Counted from the first letter of the stretch, positions 1-9,524 are shown. The stretch is DNA of 46,818 bases from Flavobacteriales bacterium (GCA_018883325.1 VEQH01000026.1:1-46818), one strand, 5' to 3'. Notes: generated from the sequence alone by a model not told the origin. Program-made: numbers and translations.

Positions 1-73
1 GAAAACACACAAATGGCTATGTTCTAAAAAGAGGGAGGTGGTTTTTTCTGAAAATTAATTTTAGCCCTTAAAA

Positions 74-2461
74 TCAAACAGTTAGTGCTGAAACAAAGCA
101 TTTTTTGATTTTTGTCGGTCGGTAGTGATTTTCTATTTCAGAAAAAGAGCCTTTAATAGACGGATTTCCATTATCATAAAAAACCTCAAGACTACCTATC
201 GGCACACCTTTTCTAAATTTAATTTTTGATTTTAATTGACCGTTCTCATGGTATTCTAAAAAGTCTCCATCAAGTACACCTTTTCCACCATGAATAATAA
301 AATTACCATTTGTTTTAAGCTTCCCATTTTTATAAAATTCACTGTAATCGCCTATAATTTGTCCGTCAATAGCATTAAATTTTCTTTTGATTTGTCCATT
401 ATCATAGAATTCTTCTTGTAAACCATCAGCACCCCAAATATTTCCTTGAAATTTTTCTTTGATTTTACCATTTTCATGATATGCCATTCTTTTAATTTCG
501 GAATTAGTCATAGCTCGAGCCTTGAAAATACTTTCAGTTTTTAAATTTCCTTTGTCGTCATAATATTTACAAATTCCATTTTTTAAAAGTGTATACTCAC
601 CTCTTTCTACTCCAATTTCAAACGCTATTTTCCCATTTGGATAATATTTCTTCCAAGTTCCACAATGTGTGTTTTCGCAACAAAATTCTCCCGAGTATTT
701 AATATTCCCAGAACTGTAATAGAAATTCCATATTCCAGTTTTTGAAATAATGTTATTTAATTCTTTGTTTTTTAAACTGATTTCTACAGTTGAATTTTTA
801 AGTTTATTTACGTCCACAATTGTTGAATCAATCAAAATGAAGTTACCTTCTCCAATAATCTTTCCTTTTTGTGTTAGCAATTGCGCTTTTTGACCTTTAA
901 GCTTAATTTTAGCAATTGATAAATAGTTTATTTCTTCAGAAAAACTCACCTCATCTTCGAAGTCTCTTGCTTCAAATTCTAAATTTTGAGTTTCTTGCTT
1001 TTGTTTGTTTGTATTCCAACTTTGGGCTTTTCCACCTTTAAAAACACCTTGTTCATTTATAAGTGCAACACCATCAATCCATTGACTATAAGAAATATAA
1101 TCTCCTTCCAATTGATCGTTCAAAAAGCTGGCTGTTCTATATTTTTTGTCATTCAAAAACCAATTCCATTGACCCGTTTTTTGATTATTTGAATATTGAC
1201 CTTCTATTCTTTTTCCGTTATATGGATTATTATAAATCCAATTCCCGTTTTTACCCTCGTTAACGAAACTTCCTTTAACAATAAGTTCATCCCAAAGGTT
1301 ACGAATAATAAAATTACCCTCTAATTGACCAACTTTATTAAAAGTCACTAATGAAATTTCTTTGCCATTATTAGTGGTTTTTCTCCAAGTTCCGATAGGT
1401 AAAGAGTCACTACTCAGTTCACCTTTCCAAAATGTTTCTAGAGTACTTGGATCGTGTAGATTTGTTTCACAATCTGCACATCCATTTTCAGCAATAATAG
1501 AAAAACCTGTATTCGTACCAATTATAAATTCAATGAAATTATCATATTGATCGTATTTTTTTGCCTTGTTAAGTAGTAATTGATACTCACTTATTTCTGC
1601 TGTTTCTTTAGTTTTTAGTTCATCCGAATTTTCATAAAAATCGTTTACTATTGGTTCGTTACCATTCAATATTGAATCACCTTTGAAAGTCAAAATACGA
1701 TTAAGATCATTTTTTAAAATTCTATACAAATCGCCTTGATTCAAATTAAAATTGGAAATTCTTTTTTGGTCTCTATACATCAATAGACTTTCACTTTTTT
1801 CATCCCAAGGATTATTAAGGGCAAACATGTCCCAATTACCATTTGTGTTTTTCTTTAATATATACGTTTCCCAATGAGCTTTTTTTCTTTCTTCTAACGA
1901 CAAACAACTATCTTCTAGGTTTGGAAATGCTTTTCTGTTTATAAAGTAATTATCATTCCATTTTTTAAGAATAATATCTTCATTTAGTTTGTAATTCATG
2001 TTTTCGTTAACATTCATGAAATGCTGAAGGAAAAATGTATTAAAAAGCCAAGATAAGTTTATACTTTTTTCATCAACTGTAATTAGGTTTTTGTTTTTGT
2101 CAAATATTTTTAGAAAATAATCTAATTTTTGTTTGTTCTCAAATCCTATTAATTCACTTTCTTTACCATCGTTTTCAAAGAAAATTATTTTGCCGCTTTT
2201 GTCGATTTTAACATTTTTATTTTCCTTCAAATCACCATTTTGTGTGAATTCAATTTTTGACCTCATTTGATTGGCGTAGTTCATCAATGAATCAAAATCC
2301 TTATTATTTGTTTTGTTCCAAACTCCTCTTAATTCTTGTGGAAAAGTATTCAACGTTTCGCCTTTTTCGTGGGGCTGTGGTTGCTCAAACGTAATAGTGT
2401 TGTACCCAACACAGCTTTTTAACAAAAAAGCAGCAAATGCAAAAATTAAAATTCTTTTCAT
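74..2461 (-). CDS. MORN-repeat lipoprotein
   Basis: 795 aa. The N-terminus is a hydrophobic signal ending in LLKSC (Cys17), an imperfect Bacteroidota lipobox, so a lipid-anchored envelope protein is likely. The C-terminal third carries many MORN_2-type repeats of the form YxxNGxxKxxxxF, for example YHENGKIKEKF, YYPNGKIAFEIG, FYDNGQIKRKF, FYKNGKLKTNG, YHENGQLKSKI and FYDNGNPSIKG. More divergent copies occur in the middle (GNFIIRNLWDELIVKGSF, GQYSNNQKTGQWNWF). Repeats of this kind are common in large Bacteroidota surface or secreted proteins and are sometimes labelled YwqK-type antitoxin, but a toxin-antitoxin role is not supported here. No enzyme motif was seen. The start at 2461 is chosen because the signal peptide follows directly. 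An inverted repeat at 2475-2493 sits in its leader. Confidence 0.8.
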   Translation of the reverse strand: MKRILIFAFAAFLLKSCVGYNTITFEQPQPHEKGETLNTFPQELRGVWNKTNNKDFDSLMNYANQMRSKIEFTQNGDLKENKNVKIDKSGKIIFFENDGKESELIGFENKQKLDYFLKIFDKNKNLITVDEKSINLSWLFNTFFLQHFMNVNENMNYKLNEDIILKKWNDNYFINRKAFPNLEDSCLSLEERKKAHWETYILKKNTNGNWDMFALNNPWDEKSESLLMYRDQKRISNFNLNQGDLYRILKNDLNRILTFKGDSILNGNEPIVNDFYENSDELKTKETAEISEYQLLLNKAKKYDQYDNFIEFIIGTNTGFSIIAENGCADCETNLHDPSTLETFWKGELSSDSLPIGTWRKTTNNGKEISLVTFNKVGQLEGNFIIRNLWDELIVKGSFVNEGKNGNWIYNNPYNGKRIEGQYSNNQKTGQWNWFLNDKKYRTASFLNDQLEGDYISYSQWIDGVALINEQGVFKGGKAQSWNTNKQKQETQNLEFEARDFEDEVSFSEEINYLSIAKIKLKGQKAQLLTQKGKIIGEGNFILIDSTIVDVNKLKNSTVEISLKNKELNNIISKTGIWNFYYSSGNIKYSGEFCCENTHCGTWKKYYPNGKIAFEIGVERGEYTLLKNGICKYYDDKGNLKTESIFKARAMTNSEIKRMAYHENGKIKEKFQGNIWGADGLQEEFYDNGQIKRKFNAIDGQIIGDYSEFYKNGKLKTNGNFIIHGGKGVLDGDFLEYHENGQLKSKIKFRKGVPIGSLEVFYDNGNPSIKGSFSEIENHYRPTKIKKCFVSALTV

Positions 2462-2474
2462 AAAAGGTTAATTG

Positions 2475-2493
2475 TCTCATTGTCCCAATGAGA
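2475..2493. repeat. Perfect inverted repeat in the leader of the MORN gene
   Basis: TCTCATT-gtccc-AATGAGA is a perfect 7-bp inverted repeat with a 5-base loop, 14 bases upstream of the ATG at 2461. It could be an operator or a leader hairpin. There is no T-run, so it is not a typical terminator. Confidence 0.5.
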
Positions 2494-2510
2494 TTTTAAT
2501 AAATAAAAAA

Positions 2511-2662
2511 AGCGTGGGACAGTTGCATTACTTGTACCAGAGGGAGTCGAAGCCCAATTCACAAAGCCAAGCAACGCCCACGCCGTAACGTGAGCGATTA
2601 CTTTAACTCCCCTGTGAATTTGAAATTTCGACTTTTCTGGTACAGGTTGTTTAGCAAACGCT
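2511..2662. repeat. 152-bp imperfect palindromic (REP/MITE-like) element
   Basis: The whole stretch folds back on itself. The outer ends are AGCGT (2511) and ACGCT (2658-2662). Inner paired blocks are GTACCAGA (2534-2541) with TCTGGTAC (2636-2643), AGTCGAA with TTCGACT, and AATTCACA (2556-2563) with TGTGAATT (2613-2620). A further small GC-rich hairpin (CGCCCACG...CGTGAGCG) lies at the centre. An 83-aa open frame (2458-2709, minus) runs through it but looks like a by-product of the repeat. The element is more GC-rich than its flanks. It fills most of the 340-base gap between the MORN gene and the histidine kinase gene. Confidence 0.6.
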
Positions 2663-2801
2663 GATTTTTCCAATAAAATTCGTTTTATAATTGATTTCGA
2701 ATTGTGCAAATTTAAGTTATAAAGTTTTTAAATTCAAAGAGTTTGGTTTAATTCTTGAATGAAATATTCTAACGTTCAATTTATTTTCTTTTTGAAGAAA
2801 G

Positions 2802-5800
2802 CTATTCATCAAGATTCAACAAAATCGTAAAAGTTGTCCCTTCGTTTTCGATTGATTCAAAGGAAATTTTGCCACCGTGATTTTCAACAATTTGTTTCAC
2901 GACTGATAAACCTATTCCGCTTCCGGTTGATTTGGTGGTGAAGTGGGGAATGAAAATTTTATCCTTTTGATCGTTTGGAATTCCTTTGCCATTATCGGAA
3001 ACTCGAATGACAATTTCATTGCTTTCTTGTTGCTTTTCAACGCTGATGTTTACTTTTCCGTCTTTTCGTTCATTGAGCGATTGAATGGCGTTTTTGATGA
3101 GGTTGTTAAACACTTGCATCCATTGGTCTTTGTCGATTTTAAGCAAAAGTACATTTTCAGTTGTGTTGACTTCAATCTCGCAATTTTCTTCTAATTCAAA
3201 CAATGTTGCTGCGTTTTTAATTATTCCCAGCAAATCGATTTCATCTTTTTGTGGATCAGGCATTTTGGCAAAGTTTGAAAACTCGTTTGCAATGCGCGTT
3301 AAACCATCAATTTGCTCAATTACAGAGTTTAAAACTCGTTCTAATCGTTCTTTGGAGCCTTCATTTGCAGGGTCGTAACTGCGCAATAAATGCTGTATTC
3401 CAAGCTTCATCGGCGTCAATGGATTTTTAATTTCGTGAGCAACTTGCTTCGCCATTTCGCGCCAAGCACTTTCACGTTCACTTTTTGCTAATTGCACTGC
3501 TGCCGCTTCCAATTCTTCTAGTTTCAAGTTGTAAGCCTTGACAATTGTACCAATTTCATCGTTGCCATCGTAAGCAATTTTTTGATTTTCAATTCCAAAT
3601 TTTAAAGTAGCAACTTTTTGACTTAACAAGCGCAAAGGCGCAGTTAACCAATTGGAAATCAATAAGGAAATAATAATCGAAATTGCGAGTAACAAAATAA
3701 ATACGTTGATAATTGCTACGATGAATTGCTGAATTTGATCTTCAAAATCGCGCTGTTGACCGAAGTGTTGCAGGTTAATGTAGCCCAACATTTTTCCTTC
3801 TCCATTGTAAAAAGGCAAGTAAGATGAAATGTAGGAAAGTTTTCCAATTTCTTCTCGATTGGAAAAGAAGCTTTTGTTGTTTAGTTTTAATTCTTCAAGC
3901 GCTTGTGGGTTTATTTGTTCGCCAAGCAATCCGATGTTAAAAATCTTTGGTCGTGAAGACGCAATTAAATAGCCGTTCGGGTCATAAATATTTAAGTCTG
4001 TGACAAATACTTTCGATAGTTTCATTAAAACGCTCTCCAAGTAATTGCCATTTTCTTCAGCATCTAATTCTTTGTAATTTACAACTTTACCACGCAATTC
4101 TTCCTCGACGGAATGTAATTTTTCATTGATGATTCTATCTGTAAATGTTTGGTATTGTTGCCCGACAAAAATTCCGCTTCCTGTTCCGAAAAGCAGTAAA
4201 GCCAAAACGACCAACATTACCAAAACAAATTGGATTTTGAAGGCTAAAGTAAAGGAGTTGTTGGCAATGAATTTACTTCCCAACAACAAGCTACTGAAAA
4301 GTAAGAGCAAGCCCCAAAAACTAAATACATAAGAAAACGAAGTTACCAATTCCAACCACGTTTTATTTTGACTTGAAAGAATGATAACGGCTTTGTTGTT
4401 TTTCTTAAAAAAGTAATGATTATAGCCATCAAAATCAAAGAAAGTTGCGTTTTTTGATGGAGTAGGGAAGGCGCGTAGAAAGGTTGGAAAATTATAGTCT
4501 CCGTAGTGTTTTATGAGTTTGTTGCTCGTGTATTTTGCAATCGAATATTTTTCCAAAGAAGTTAAAACCTTCGATTTTTCGGAAAGTAAAAGGCGCGGAA
4601 AACCAATTTCTTCAGGAATTCGTTTTGATTTTAAAGTGATGAAAAGTTCGGCTTTTTTACCCGCCACAATTGTTTCCAAGCGGATAATGTAATTGTAGCC
4701 CGAAATCGCATCTCGAATGAAATAAATAGATGAATCAATTTGAGAAACTTCGCCGTTGCGCTCAATAATTTTCAACACAGGTTCAAGTCCTTGCGCTTCT
4801 TTGGTGAGTAAGGAAACACCAACGGAATCAAAGAGGTTGAAACTCATTTCGTAACCTTCCCAAAATCCTTTGAAGTGACGTTTTTCTAAAATATCTCCAA
4901 AATCAGAAACGCTTAAATTTTGTTGTGGCGTACGGATAGTGGATTGAATAAGTGGATCTGAAAGAAGTTTTGTTTTGATTTTTCCAAATTCTAATTCCAA
5001 GTTAATGTCTTGTTCAACCGCTAATTGATTCCCATAAAGTATGCGCGTTTCCTTGTCTTTGCTGCTATTGTGTTGATTCAAATCGGAAACAAACGAAGCC
5101 GAAAACAGTCCTAAAATCAACAGTTGGAAACCTAATTTTTGTCCAAATTTTTGTTTGTTTTGGAAAAAGAGGTTTGCAAATAAGAGTAAGATGGGCAAAA
5201 TCAAGGGAATGAAATACTCGTCGTTGAGGCTAATTCTGTAAATCGCAAAAAGAATTCCCGACACGAAGAATAAACTCACGAAAACACCAACTTTTACGTG
5301 TTGAATTTTGATGGCATTAAGTAAGCTTTGAAATAAGTTTTGGTAAACCGAAAAAATCACACCGAAGAGCAAAAGAATCAAAAAGGAATAAGCGTCTAGC
5401 TCAAATAAATTTTCAAGATTCAGGGGAATTGTTGAATTGAGAATTACGAGATTCATTGCTTTTAGAATCAACCACCACAAGGCAAAAAGTAAAGGAATTT
5501 GCAGCCAGATTACCAATTTAACATTCAATCGGTAAAGCAATTTAACCAATGCTAAAACGGCAAAAGCAATGAAAATTATATTGATACATAAATCCAAAAA
5601 GGAAGAAAACCACTCGTTGTAGGCAAATAAATCGGCAGAAAGAAATTTTGCATTATTGAAAACAGGAGCAAAATCAAATTGATATAAAATCCAGCGAAAC
5701 GCGATTAGGCTAATAATAAAAATAGAGGTTCTTTTTACTGAATTTTCGCAACGTTCATACGATCCGTAAACAAAAACTAAAAGTCCGATGATGAGTGTGA

Positions 5801-6392
5801 TTATAGTAAATGGAGATTCAGCATTGACTTTCGCTTCTTTCGTTGGAATGGCTGAAAAGACAAATTTTTGATCGATATTTTTGATTGATGAACCAATCGC
5901 TGGGTCAAGGGAAATGTCAAAATCGGATGTTGTTAATTCTGCATTGGTGTGATTTTCAAGAAATTCATTTTCGTAACTGTATTCCTTTTTTATTTCAAAA
6001 GCAGCACAAAGAATTTCGTCTTCGTATTCTATCGTTTTACAGTAGTACCAACCATTTTGAAGCTTCAAAAGTCCATTTGTTGGAAATTGAATACTTACAT
6101 ATTTAGAAATCGGAAGTTCGTTGGAATTCCAATAAACGAGTGAATCACCTTTGTATTTATAGACGTAAAAGTCACTTGTTGCAGAAGGAATTGTTTTTAG
6201 ACCTAAGTTTTCTTTTTGGCCTTCAACAAAATCTTTTAGTTGATTTTCTTTTTGGGTAAAGGCACGTTGAAATTCTTTTTGGTCAAAAGGAACGGTTCGG
6301 TCTGCGTTAATAAACAGAATGGAGGCACTAAAAATAATCAATGAAAGTAAGAAATACTTGTACTTTTCGATTAGCTGTAGCCCCAAATTCAT
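2802..6392 (-). CDS. Large membrane-bound sensor histidine kinase, NtrY-like
   Basis: 1196 aa, very long for a histidine kinase. About a dozen hydrophobic segments are visible: one near residues 13-30, a cluster between about 190 and 435, two near 690-745, and a last one near 905-930. The last is followed by a HAMP-like stretch (NWLTAPLRLLSQKVATLKFG). The HisKA H-box is AHEIKNPLTPMKL with the phospho-accepting His at about residue 986. The HATPase_c domain follows, with N-box NNLIKNAIQSL, G1 DNGKGI and G2 STGSGIGLSVV. The extracytoplasmic loops are probably the sensory part; the ligand is unknown. There is no receiver domain and no response regulator next door. The gene starts at the last base of the uridine kinase stop codon (TAATG overlap, 6392), so the two are translationally coupled. 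Confidence 0.88.
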   Translation of the reverse strand: MNLGLQLIEKYKYFLLSLIIFSASILFINADRTVPFDQKEFQRAFTQKENQLKDFVEGQKENLGLKTIPSATSDFYVYKYKGDSLVYWNSNELPISKYVSIQFPTNGLLKLQNGWYYCKTIEYEDEILCAAFEIKKEYSYENEFLENHTNAELTTSDFDISLDPAIGSSIKNIDQKFVFSAIPTKEAKVNAESPFTIITLIIGLLVFVYGSYERCENSVKRTSIFIISLIAFRWILYQFDFAPVFNNAKFLSADLFAYNEWFSSFLDLCINIIFIAFAVLALVKLLYRLNVKLVIWLQIPLLFALWWLILKAMNLVILNSTIPLNLENLFELDAYSFLILLLFGVIFSVYQNLFQSLLNAIKIQHVKVGVFVSLFFVSGILFAIYRISLNDEYFIPLILPILLLFANLFFQNKQKFGQKLGFQLLILGLFSASFVSDLNQHNSSKDKETRILYGNQLAVEQDINLELEFGKIKTKLLSDPLIQSTIRTPQQNLSVSDFGDILEKRHFKGFWEGYEMSFNLFDSVGVSLLTKEAQGLEPVLKIIERNGEVSQIDSSIYFIRDAISGYNYIIRLETIVAGKKAELFITLKSKRIPEEIGFPRLLLSEKSKVLTSLEKYSIAKYTSNKLIKHYGDYNFPTFLRAFPTPSKNATFFDFDGYNHYFFKKNNKAVIILSSQNKTWLELVTSFSYVFSFWGLLLLFSSLLLGSKFIANNSFTLAFKIQFVLVMLVVLALLLFGTGSGIFVGQQYQTFTDRIINEKLHSVEEELRGKVVNYKELDAEENGNYLESVLMKLSKVFVTDLNIYDPNGYLIASSRPKIFNIGLLGEQINPQALEELKLNNKSFFSNREEIGKLSYISSYLPFYNGEGKMLGYINLQHFGQQRDFEDQIQQFIVAIINVFILLLAISIIISLLISNWLTAPLRLLSQKVATLKFGIENQKIAYDGNDEIGTIVKAYNLKLEELEAAAVQLAKSERESAWREMAKQVAHEIKNPLTPMKLGIQHLLRSYDPANEGSKERLERVLNSVIEQIDGLTRIANEFSNFAKMPDPQKDEIDLLGIIKNAATLFELEENCEIEVNTTENVLLLKIDKDQWMQVFNNLIKNAIQSLNERKDGKVNISVEKQQESNEIVIRVSDNGKGIPNDQKDKIFIPHFTTKSTGSGIGLSVVKQIVENHGGKISFESIENEGTTFTILLNLDE

Positions 6393-7024
6393 TAGGAAAG
6401 AGTTGCTGAAAATTGATTTAAAAGTTCATCGCGTAATTTTTCGAAATCAGCATCTGCACGGTGGTCATTTCGGAAAATAAAATCAGCATTTGGTTTGTAA
6501 GGTTCGATGTAATTTTCGTAGCAAGGTAAAACGTGATTTTCCCATTGGTACAAAATATCAGAACGTTTGTATCCTCTTGTTTCTTGGTCGCGATAAATTC
6601 TTCTATCTAATTGGATTTCGTGGTCCACATCCACAAAAACGCTGTATTGCAACGCATTGAAAACGATGGGATAATGAAACAAAAATAATCCTTCGACGAT
6701 AATCACTTCACTTGGTTGAATGGTGATTAGTACATTTTTATCAGGCGGCGCGTTGAAGAAATATTCTTTTACTTCAATTGGTTCCCAGTTAATGAGTTGC
6801 AATAAATCATCAGAAAGTTTTTTTTCGTCTAAGGCAGTTGGTAAATCAAAGTTGACAATGCCATTTTTGTCTTTTTGCTGCATTTCAATGGGAAAATAAT
6901 AATTATCCATTGAAAAAACAGATGGGTTAATTCCTTCAAATGTTTCAGAAAGCCTTTTCAGCAAGGTGGTTTTTCCAGAACCGCTTCCTCCACAGATACC
7001 AATTACGAATGGGTTTTTTGTCAT
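6392..7024 (-). CDS. udk: Uridine kinase (uridine/cytidine salvage)
   Basis: 210 aa, the usual length of bacterial Udk. The P-loop is GICGGSGSGKTT (residues 9-20). The substrate-binding segment includes FSMDNYYFP, and the Walker-B-like strand reads VIIVEGLFLF. The later segment YRDQETRGYKRSDILYQWE matches the family's lid and base-binding region. It phosphorylates uridine (and cytidine) to the monophosphate in the cytosol using a nucleoside triphosphate. It is first in a two-gene unit with the histidine kinase. A 40-bp stretch inside this gene (6893-6932) is found again, 38/40 identical, at 29350-29389. Confidence 0.9.
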   Translation of the reverse strand: MTKNPFVIGICGGSGSGKTTLLKRLSETFEGINPSVFSMDNYYFPIEMQQKDKNGIVNFDLPTALDEKKLSDDLLQLINWEPIEVKEYFFNAPPDKNVLITIQPSEVIIVEGLFLFHYPIVFNALQYSVFVDVDHEIQLDRRIYRDQETRGYKRSDILYQWENHVLPCYENYIEPYKPNADFIFRNDHRADADFEKLRDELLNQFSATLS

Positions 7025-7042
7025 CTAGTTTATCCTTGTCGG

Positions 7043-7070
7043 CAAAGATACAGATTCTAAATTGAATCAA
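7043..7070 (-). promoter_or_regulatory. Bacteroidota-type promoter of udk
   Basis: On the minus strand, TTG (7068-7070), 17 nt, then TATCTTTG (7043-7050), a full match to the Bacteroidota -7 box TAnnTTTG. The expected transcript start is about 10-15 nt upstream of the udk ATG at 7024. Confidence 0.65.
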
Positions 7071-7103
7071 CAGAATGTTGTGCTTGATGAAACTAATTTG
7101 GCA

Positions 7104-7144
7104 CAAAACAAAAATTCCCAATGCATTTTCGTACATCGGGAATT
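7104..7144 (-). terminator. Intrinsic terminator after the metalloprotease operon
   Basis: Read on the minus strand: AATTCCCGATG, short loop, CATtGGGAATT, then TTTTGTTTTG. The stem is GC-capped and followed by a U-rich tract. It lies about 80 bases past the stop codon at 7224. Confidence 0.7.
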
Positions 7145-7223
7145 GGAATTAAAGCTAATTTATTTTTCATTTAAAAAAGAAAACATAAATAGAAGAAATT
7201 GTATTATGTTTCTTAATTACCAT

Positions 7224-8672
7224 TCAATTAAATGAATTTTCACATTTTACAACTTTATAAGAGTTTAGAAATTTAGAATTGAAAATTTTAATGAAATAAA
7301 CTCCTTGATTTAAGTTTTCAAAATCAACAATTGGAACATTAAAATCTTGATAATTTTTCACTAAATAATTTGTTTCAGAAACAACCCGACCATTTATGTC
7401 AACCACTTCAATTGTCACATTTTCATCAAAATGATTTAATGATTTGATTGTAATGGAATTGCTTGTAGGGTTAGGAAAAATAGAAAATTGAATTTGTTCT
7501 TCTGTATTTTTCATTTTTTCATTTACTACAGTTTCATTATTTGGTTTTGTAACTATTCCATCATTTCCTGTAAATTCATTGGTGCAAGAAATGGGTTTTA
7601 TCTTGGCACTAAATGTGAAATTTTGATTTTCAAAAGTGGTAAAACCATCTGTTAAATGAATACTTGTACCTGCTTCATATCTTACAAAACCTAAATTTCC
7701 GACATAATGTTTTGCATTTGAGGTTATAGTATTTTCTACTCCAATAAATTTATCTAAAAGAATATTTCCTGATAAGTTATAATCAGCAGGAATGATATAG
7801 TCATCAAATAATGGAGAGAAAAAAATAAAATCGCGTATTCTTTCTCCCTGTCCAACGGTAAAATTTGTCATACATGTAGGGAATGAATAACTCATAAGAT
7901 TTGATGGGTCAGGCTCATAATCGTACAAATTTAAAGTTTGTTCTCCTATATAATAACAAGAGGCATCCACATATAAAGGATTAAAATTGAGATTAAAGTC
8001 TGCTGGTGTATCACATATAAGATCACCTGCACTTTCACAATTTTTCAAATTGCCCGTTCTAGGAATTTCTTCAATACCATTAATTGTTTTTTCATGTGTA
8101 TGAAATAAACCTAAACAATGACCAATTTCATGTGCTAAAACCTGGCTATTTAATATTTGAATCCCTCCAGTAAAATTGGAAAGACACACAGATGGAAAAG
8201 GATCTCCAAAGATAGGACCTGTAGCTAAACCTCCATCAGCGTTTTTTACGAAATAAATATTGATTGCATTTGTAACTCTATTTTCTTCAATTAGTTCTTC
8301 CCAATCATTTCTACTTCCTAATTTATTTGAATAGTTAGACATATCAAAATATTGATCTCTATCAATATTGTCTTCATTAACAACAACAAAGCATATATTA
8401 TATGGTTGAAAATAATTTGAAAGTCCAGCAACTACATTCCTTAAATCAATCCATGAATTCCCTCCAGTTCCATCGTCTTTATTAACATTATGTAAGGCTA
8501 GTCTTAGTATAGGTTTAAAACCATTATAAATTTTAGGACTTGAATTTATTTTTTCTTGAATTTCTATTACTTTACCGATATTTAATTCTCTTTCGCAACC
8601 TAATTGAGACCAATATTGGTTTTTAAAAAAAAGTAAGGTTAATATAATGACTATTTTCTTTGGTCGAAACAT
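7224..8672 (-). CDS. Secreted pappalysin-like (M43) zinc metalloprotease with T9SS sorting domain
   Basis: 482 aa. An N-terminal hydrophobic signal is followed by the mature protein. The metzincin motif HEIGHCLGLFH (residues 181-191, HExxHxxGxxH) supplies three zinc-binding His and the catalytic Glu. The Met-turn is SNLMSYSF (about Met260). This combination, with the preceding region, fits the M43 pappalysin-like family. A Bacteroidota spacer domain follows (EAGTSIHLTDGF...FSAKI). A T9SS type A sorting domain closes the protein, beginning FSIFPNPTSNSITIKS and running through VDINGRVV and LNQGVYFIKI. Export through the outer membrane by T9SS is therefore expected. It sits 45 bases downstream of a small lipoprotein gene and is followed by a terminator, so it probably ends the operon starting at 10523. 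Confidence 0.88.
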   Translation of the reverse strand: MFRPKKIVIILTLLFFKNQYWSQLGCERELNIGKVIEIQEKINSSPKIYNGFKPILRLALHNVNKDDGTGGNSWIDLRNVVAGLSNYFQPYNICFVVVNEDNIDRDQYFDMSNYSNKLGSRNDWEELIEENRVTNAINIYFVKNADGGLATGPIFGDPFPSVCLSNFTGGIQILNSQVLAHEIGHCLGLFHTHEKTINGIEEIPRTGNLKNCESAGDLICDTPADFNLNFNPLYVDASCYYIGEQTLNLYDYEPDPSNLMSYSFPTCMTNFTVGQGERIRDFIFFSPLFDDYIIPADYNLSGNILLDKFIGVENTITSNAKHYVGNLGFVRYEAGTSIHLTDGFTTFENQNFTFSAKIKPISCTNEFTGNDGIVTKPNNETVVNEKMKNTEEQIQFSIFPNPTSNSITIKSLNHFDENVTIEVVDINGRVVSETNYLVKNYQDFNVPIVDFENLNQGVYFIKIFNSKFLNSYKVVKCENSFN

Positions 8673-8717
8673 CTTGTTATAAATTAGTATTATTAATATT
8701 GTTTTTGAGTAAGCACT

Positions 8718-9185
8718 TTATTGTTTATAAAAAACTATTTTAAAGTCGTATCTACCTAATGTAAATGGTTTTGCATCTTGACTATCCGATATTGGATAAA
8801 CCTTGAGAAGTTTGAGTTTTACTTGTTGTGAAATATCTTGATTCGGTAATAGTGGATTTTCCATTGGAGTAATAAATTCACCAGAGCAACCACGACCTAT
8901 TAATTCAAAATCTTTTTCTACGCCATTTAATGAGCCTTTGAAATAAACTATAATTGTCCCACCCGTACTTTGTGAACAGATTTTACCATAGTCTTGATTA
9001 TCATCAACTTTTGTTATTTTAAAAAAGAAAGTGGAGTCTTGACCTATTTTACAGCTGTACCATTTTCTAGCTTTCATGTCAAATATTTGGTTGAGTTCAA
9101 CGGTTCTCTTCTCTGTTACCCGTTTGCAGGAATAAAAAACACTACTTAAAAAAAGCAGAAAGGAAATTGAAATTATTGTTTTCAT
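8718..9185 (-). CDS. Small predicted lipoprotein, function unknown
   Basis: 155 aa from the ATG at 9185, chosen because the lipoprotein signal MKTIISISFLLFLSSVFYSC (lipobox FYSC) starts there and because that ATG overlaps the previous gene's stop (TAATG). A longer frame to 9236 would add 17 residues ahead of the signal peptide. The body is about 130 residues of probable beta-rich sequence with three further cysteines; no known domain was recognised. Translational coupling with 9185-9523 suggests a shared function, possibly at the cell envelope. Confidence 0.7.
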   Translation of the reverse strand: MKTIISISFLLFLSSVFYSCKRVTEKRTVELNQIFDMKARKWYSCKIGQDSTFFFKITKVDDNQDYGKICSQSTGGTIIVYFKGSLNGVEKDFELIGRGCSGEFITPMENPLLPNQDISQQVKLKLLKVYPISDSQDAKPFTLGRYDFKIVFYKQ

Positions 9186-9523
9186 TAAATTCTTTTTAGA
9201 TGATAATATAAACCCTCTTCTAAAGAAGAGAAGCAACGAATTGTGAATTGATTATCAGAAATAAAATTATAGCAGTAAGTTGAAGTGTCTTCATCTTTTA
9301 TAAGGATGAGACTATCATTTTTTAGATAAAAATTATAATATATATTGTCTTGTTTGAAGTGTTTTTTATCGATGTAAACGGTATCTTCAAATAAAAGCTG
9401 TCCAGTCATTCCATTCTTAAACTCCCTTTTCCAAGTGCCTACCATTTTTCGAGCATCCGATTTATCTTTATCACAGCTTAAAAGTAATAATGTGAAAATA
9501 GAGATATAAAGTATTGTTTTCAT
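9185..9523 (-). CDS. Small predicted lipoprotein, lipocalin-like in outline
   Basis: 112 aa from the ATG at 9523. The start is placed there because MKTILYISIFTLLLLSC gives a clean lipobox (LLSC), while a frame open to 9565 would add 14 residues before the signal. The mature part starts with KMVGTWKRE, an opening seen in small lipocalin-like Bacteroidota lipoproteins, and continues as short strands; the family is not certain. It begins one base after the stop of the tail-fibre-like gene (9525) and overlaps the next lipoprotein gene by one base, so the three are one transcription unit. Confidence 0.7.
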   Translation of the reverse strand: MKTILYISIFTLLLLSCDKDKSDARKMVGTWKREFKNGMTGQLLFEDTVYIDKKHFKQDNIYYNFYLKNDSLILIKDEDTSTYCYNFISDNQFTIRCFSSLEEGLYYHLKRI

Positions 9524-9524
9524 C

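Noticed and set aside
2458..2709. 83-aa open frame on the minus strand
   Set aside because: It runs through the long palindromic element, has no recognisable domain, and its C-terminal end overlaps the MORN gene start. It is better explained as a by-product of the repeat.
2760..2801. Possible terminator after the histidine kinase gene
   Set aside because: Only a weak A/T-rich fold (TTTCTTC/GAAG-like) with no stable stem.
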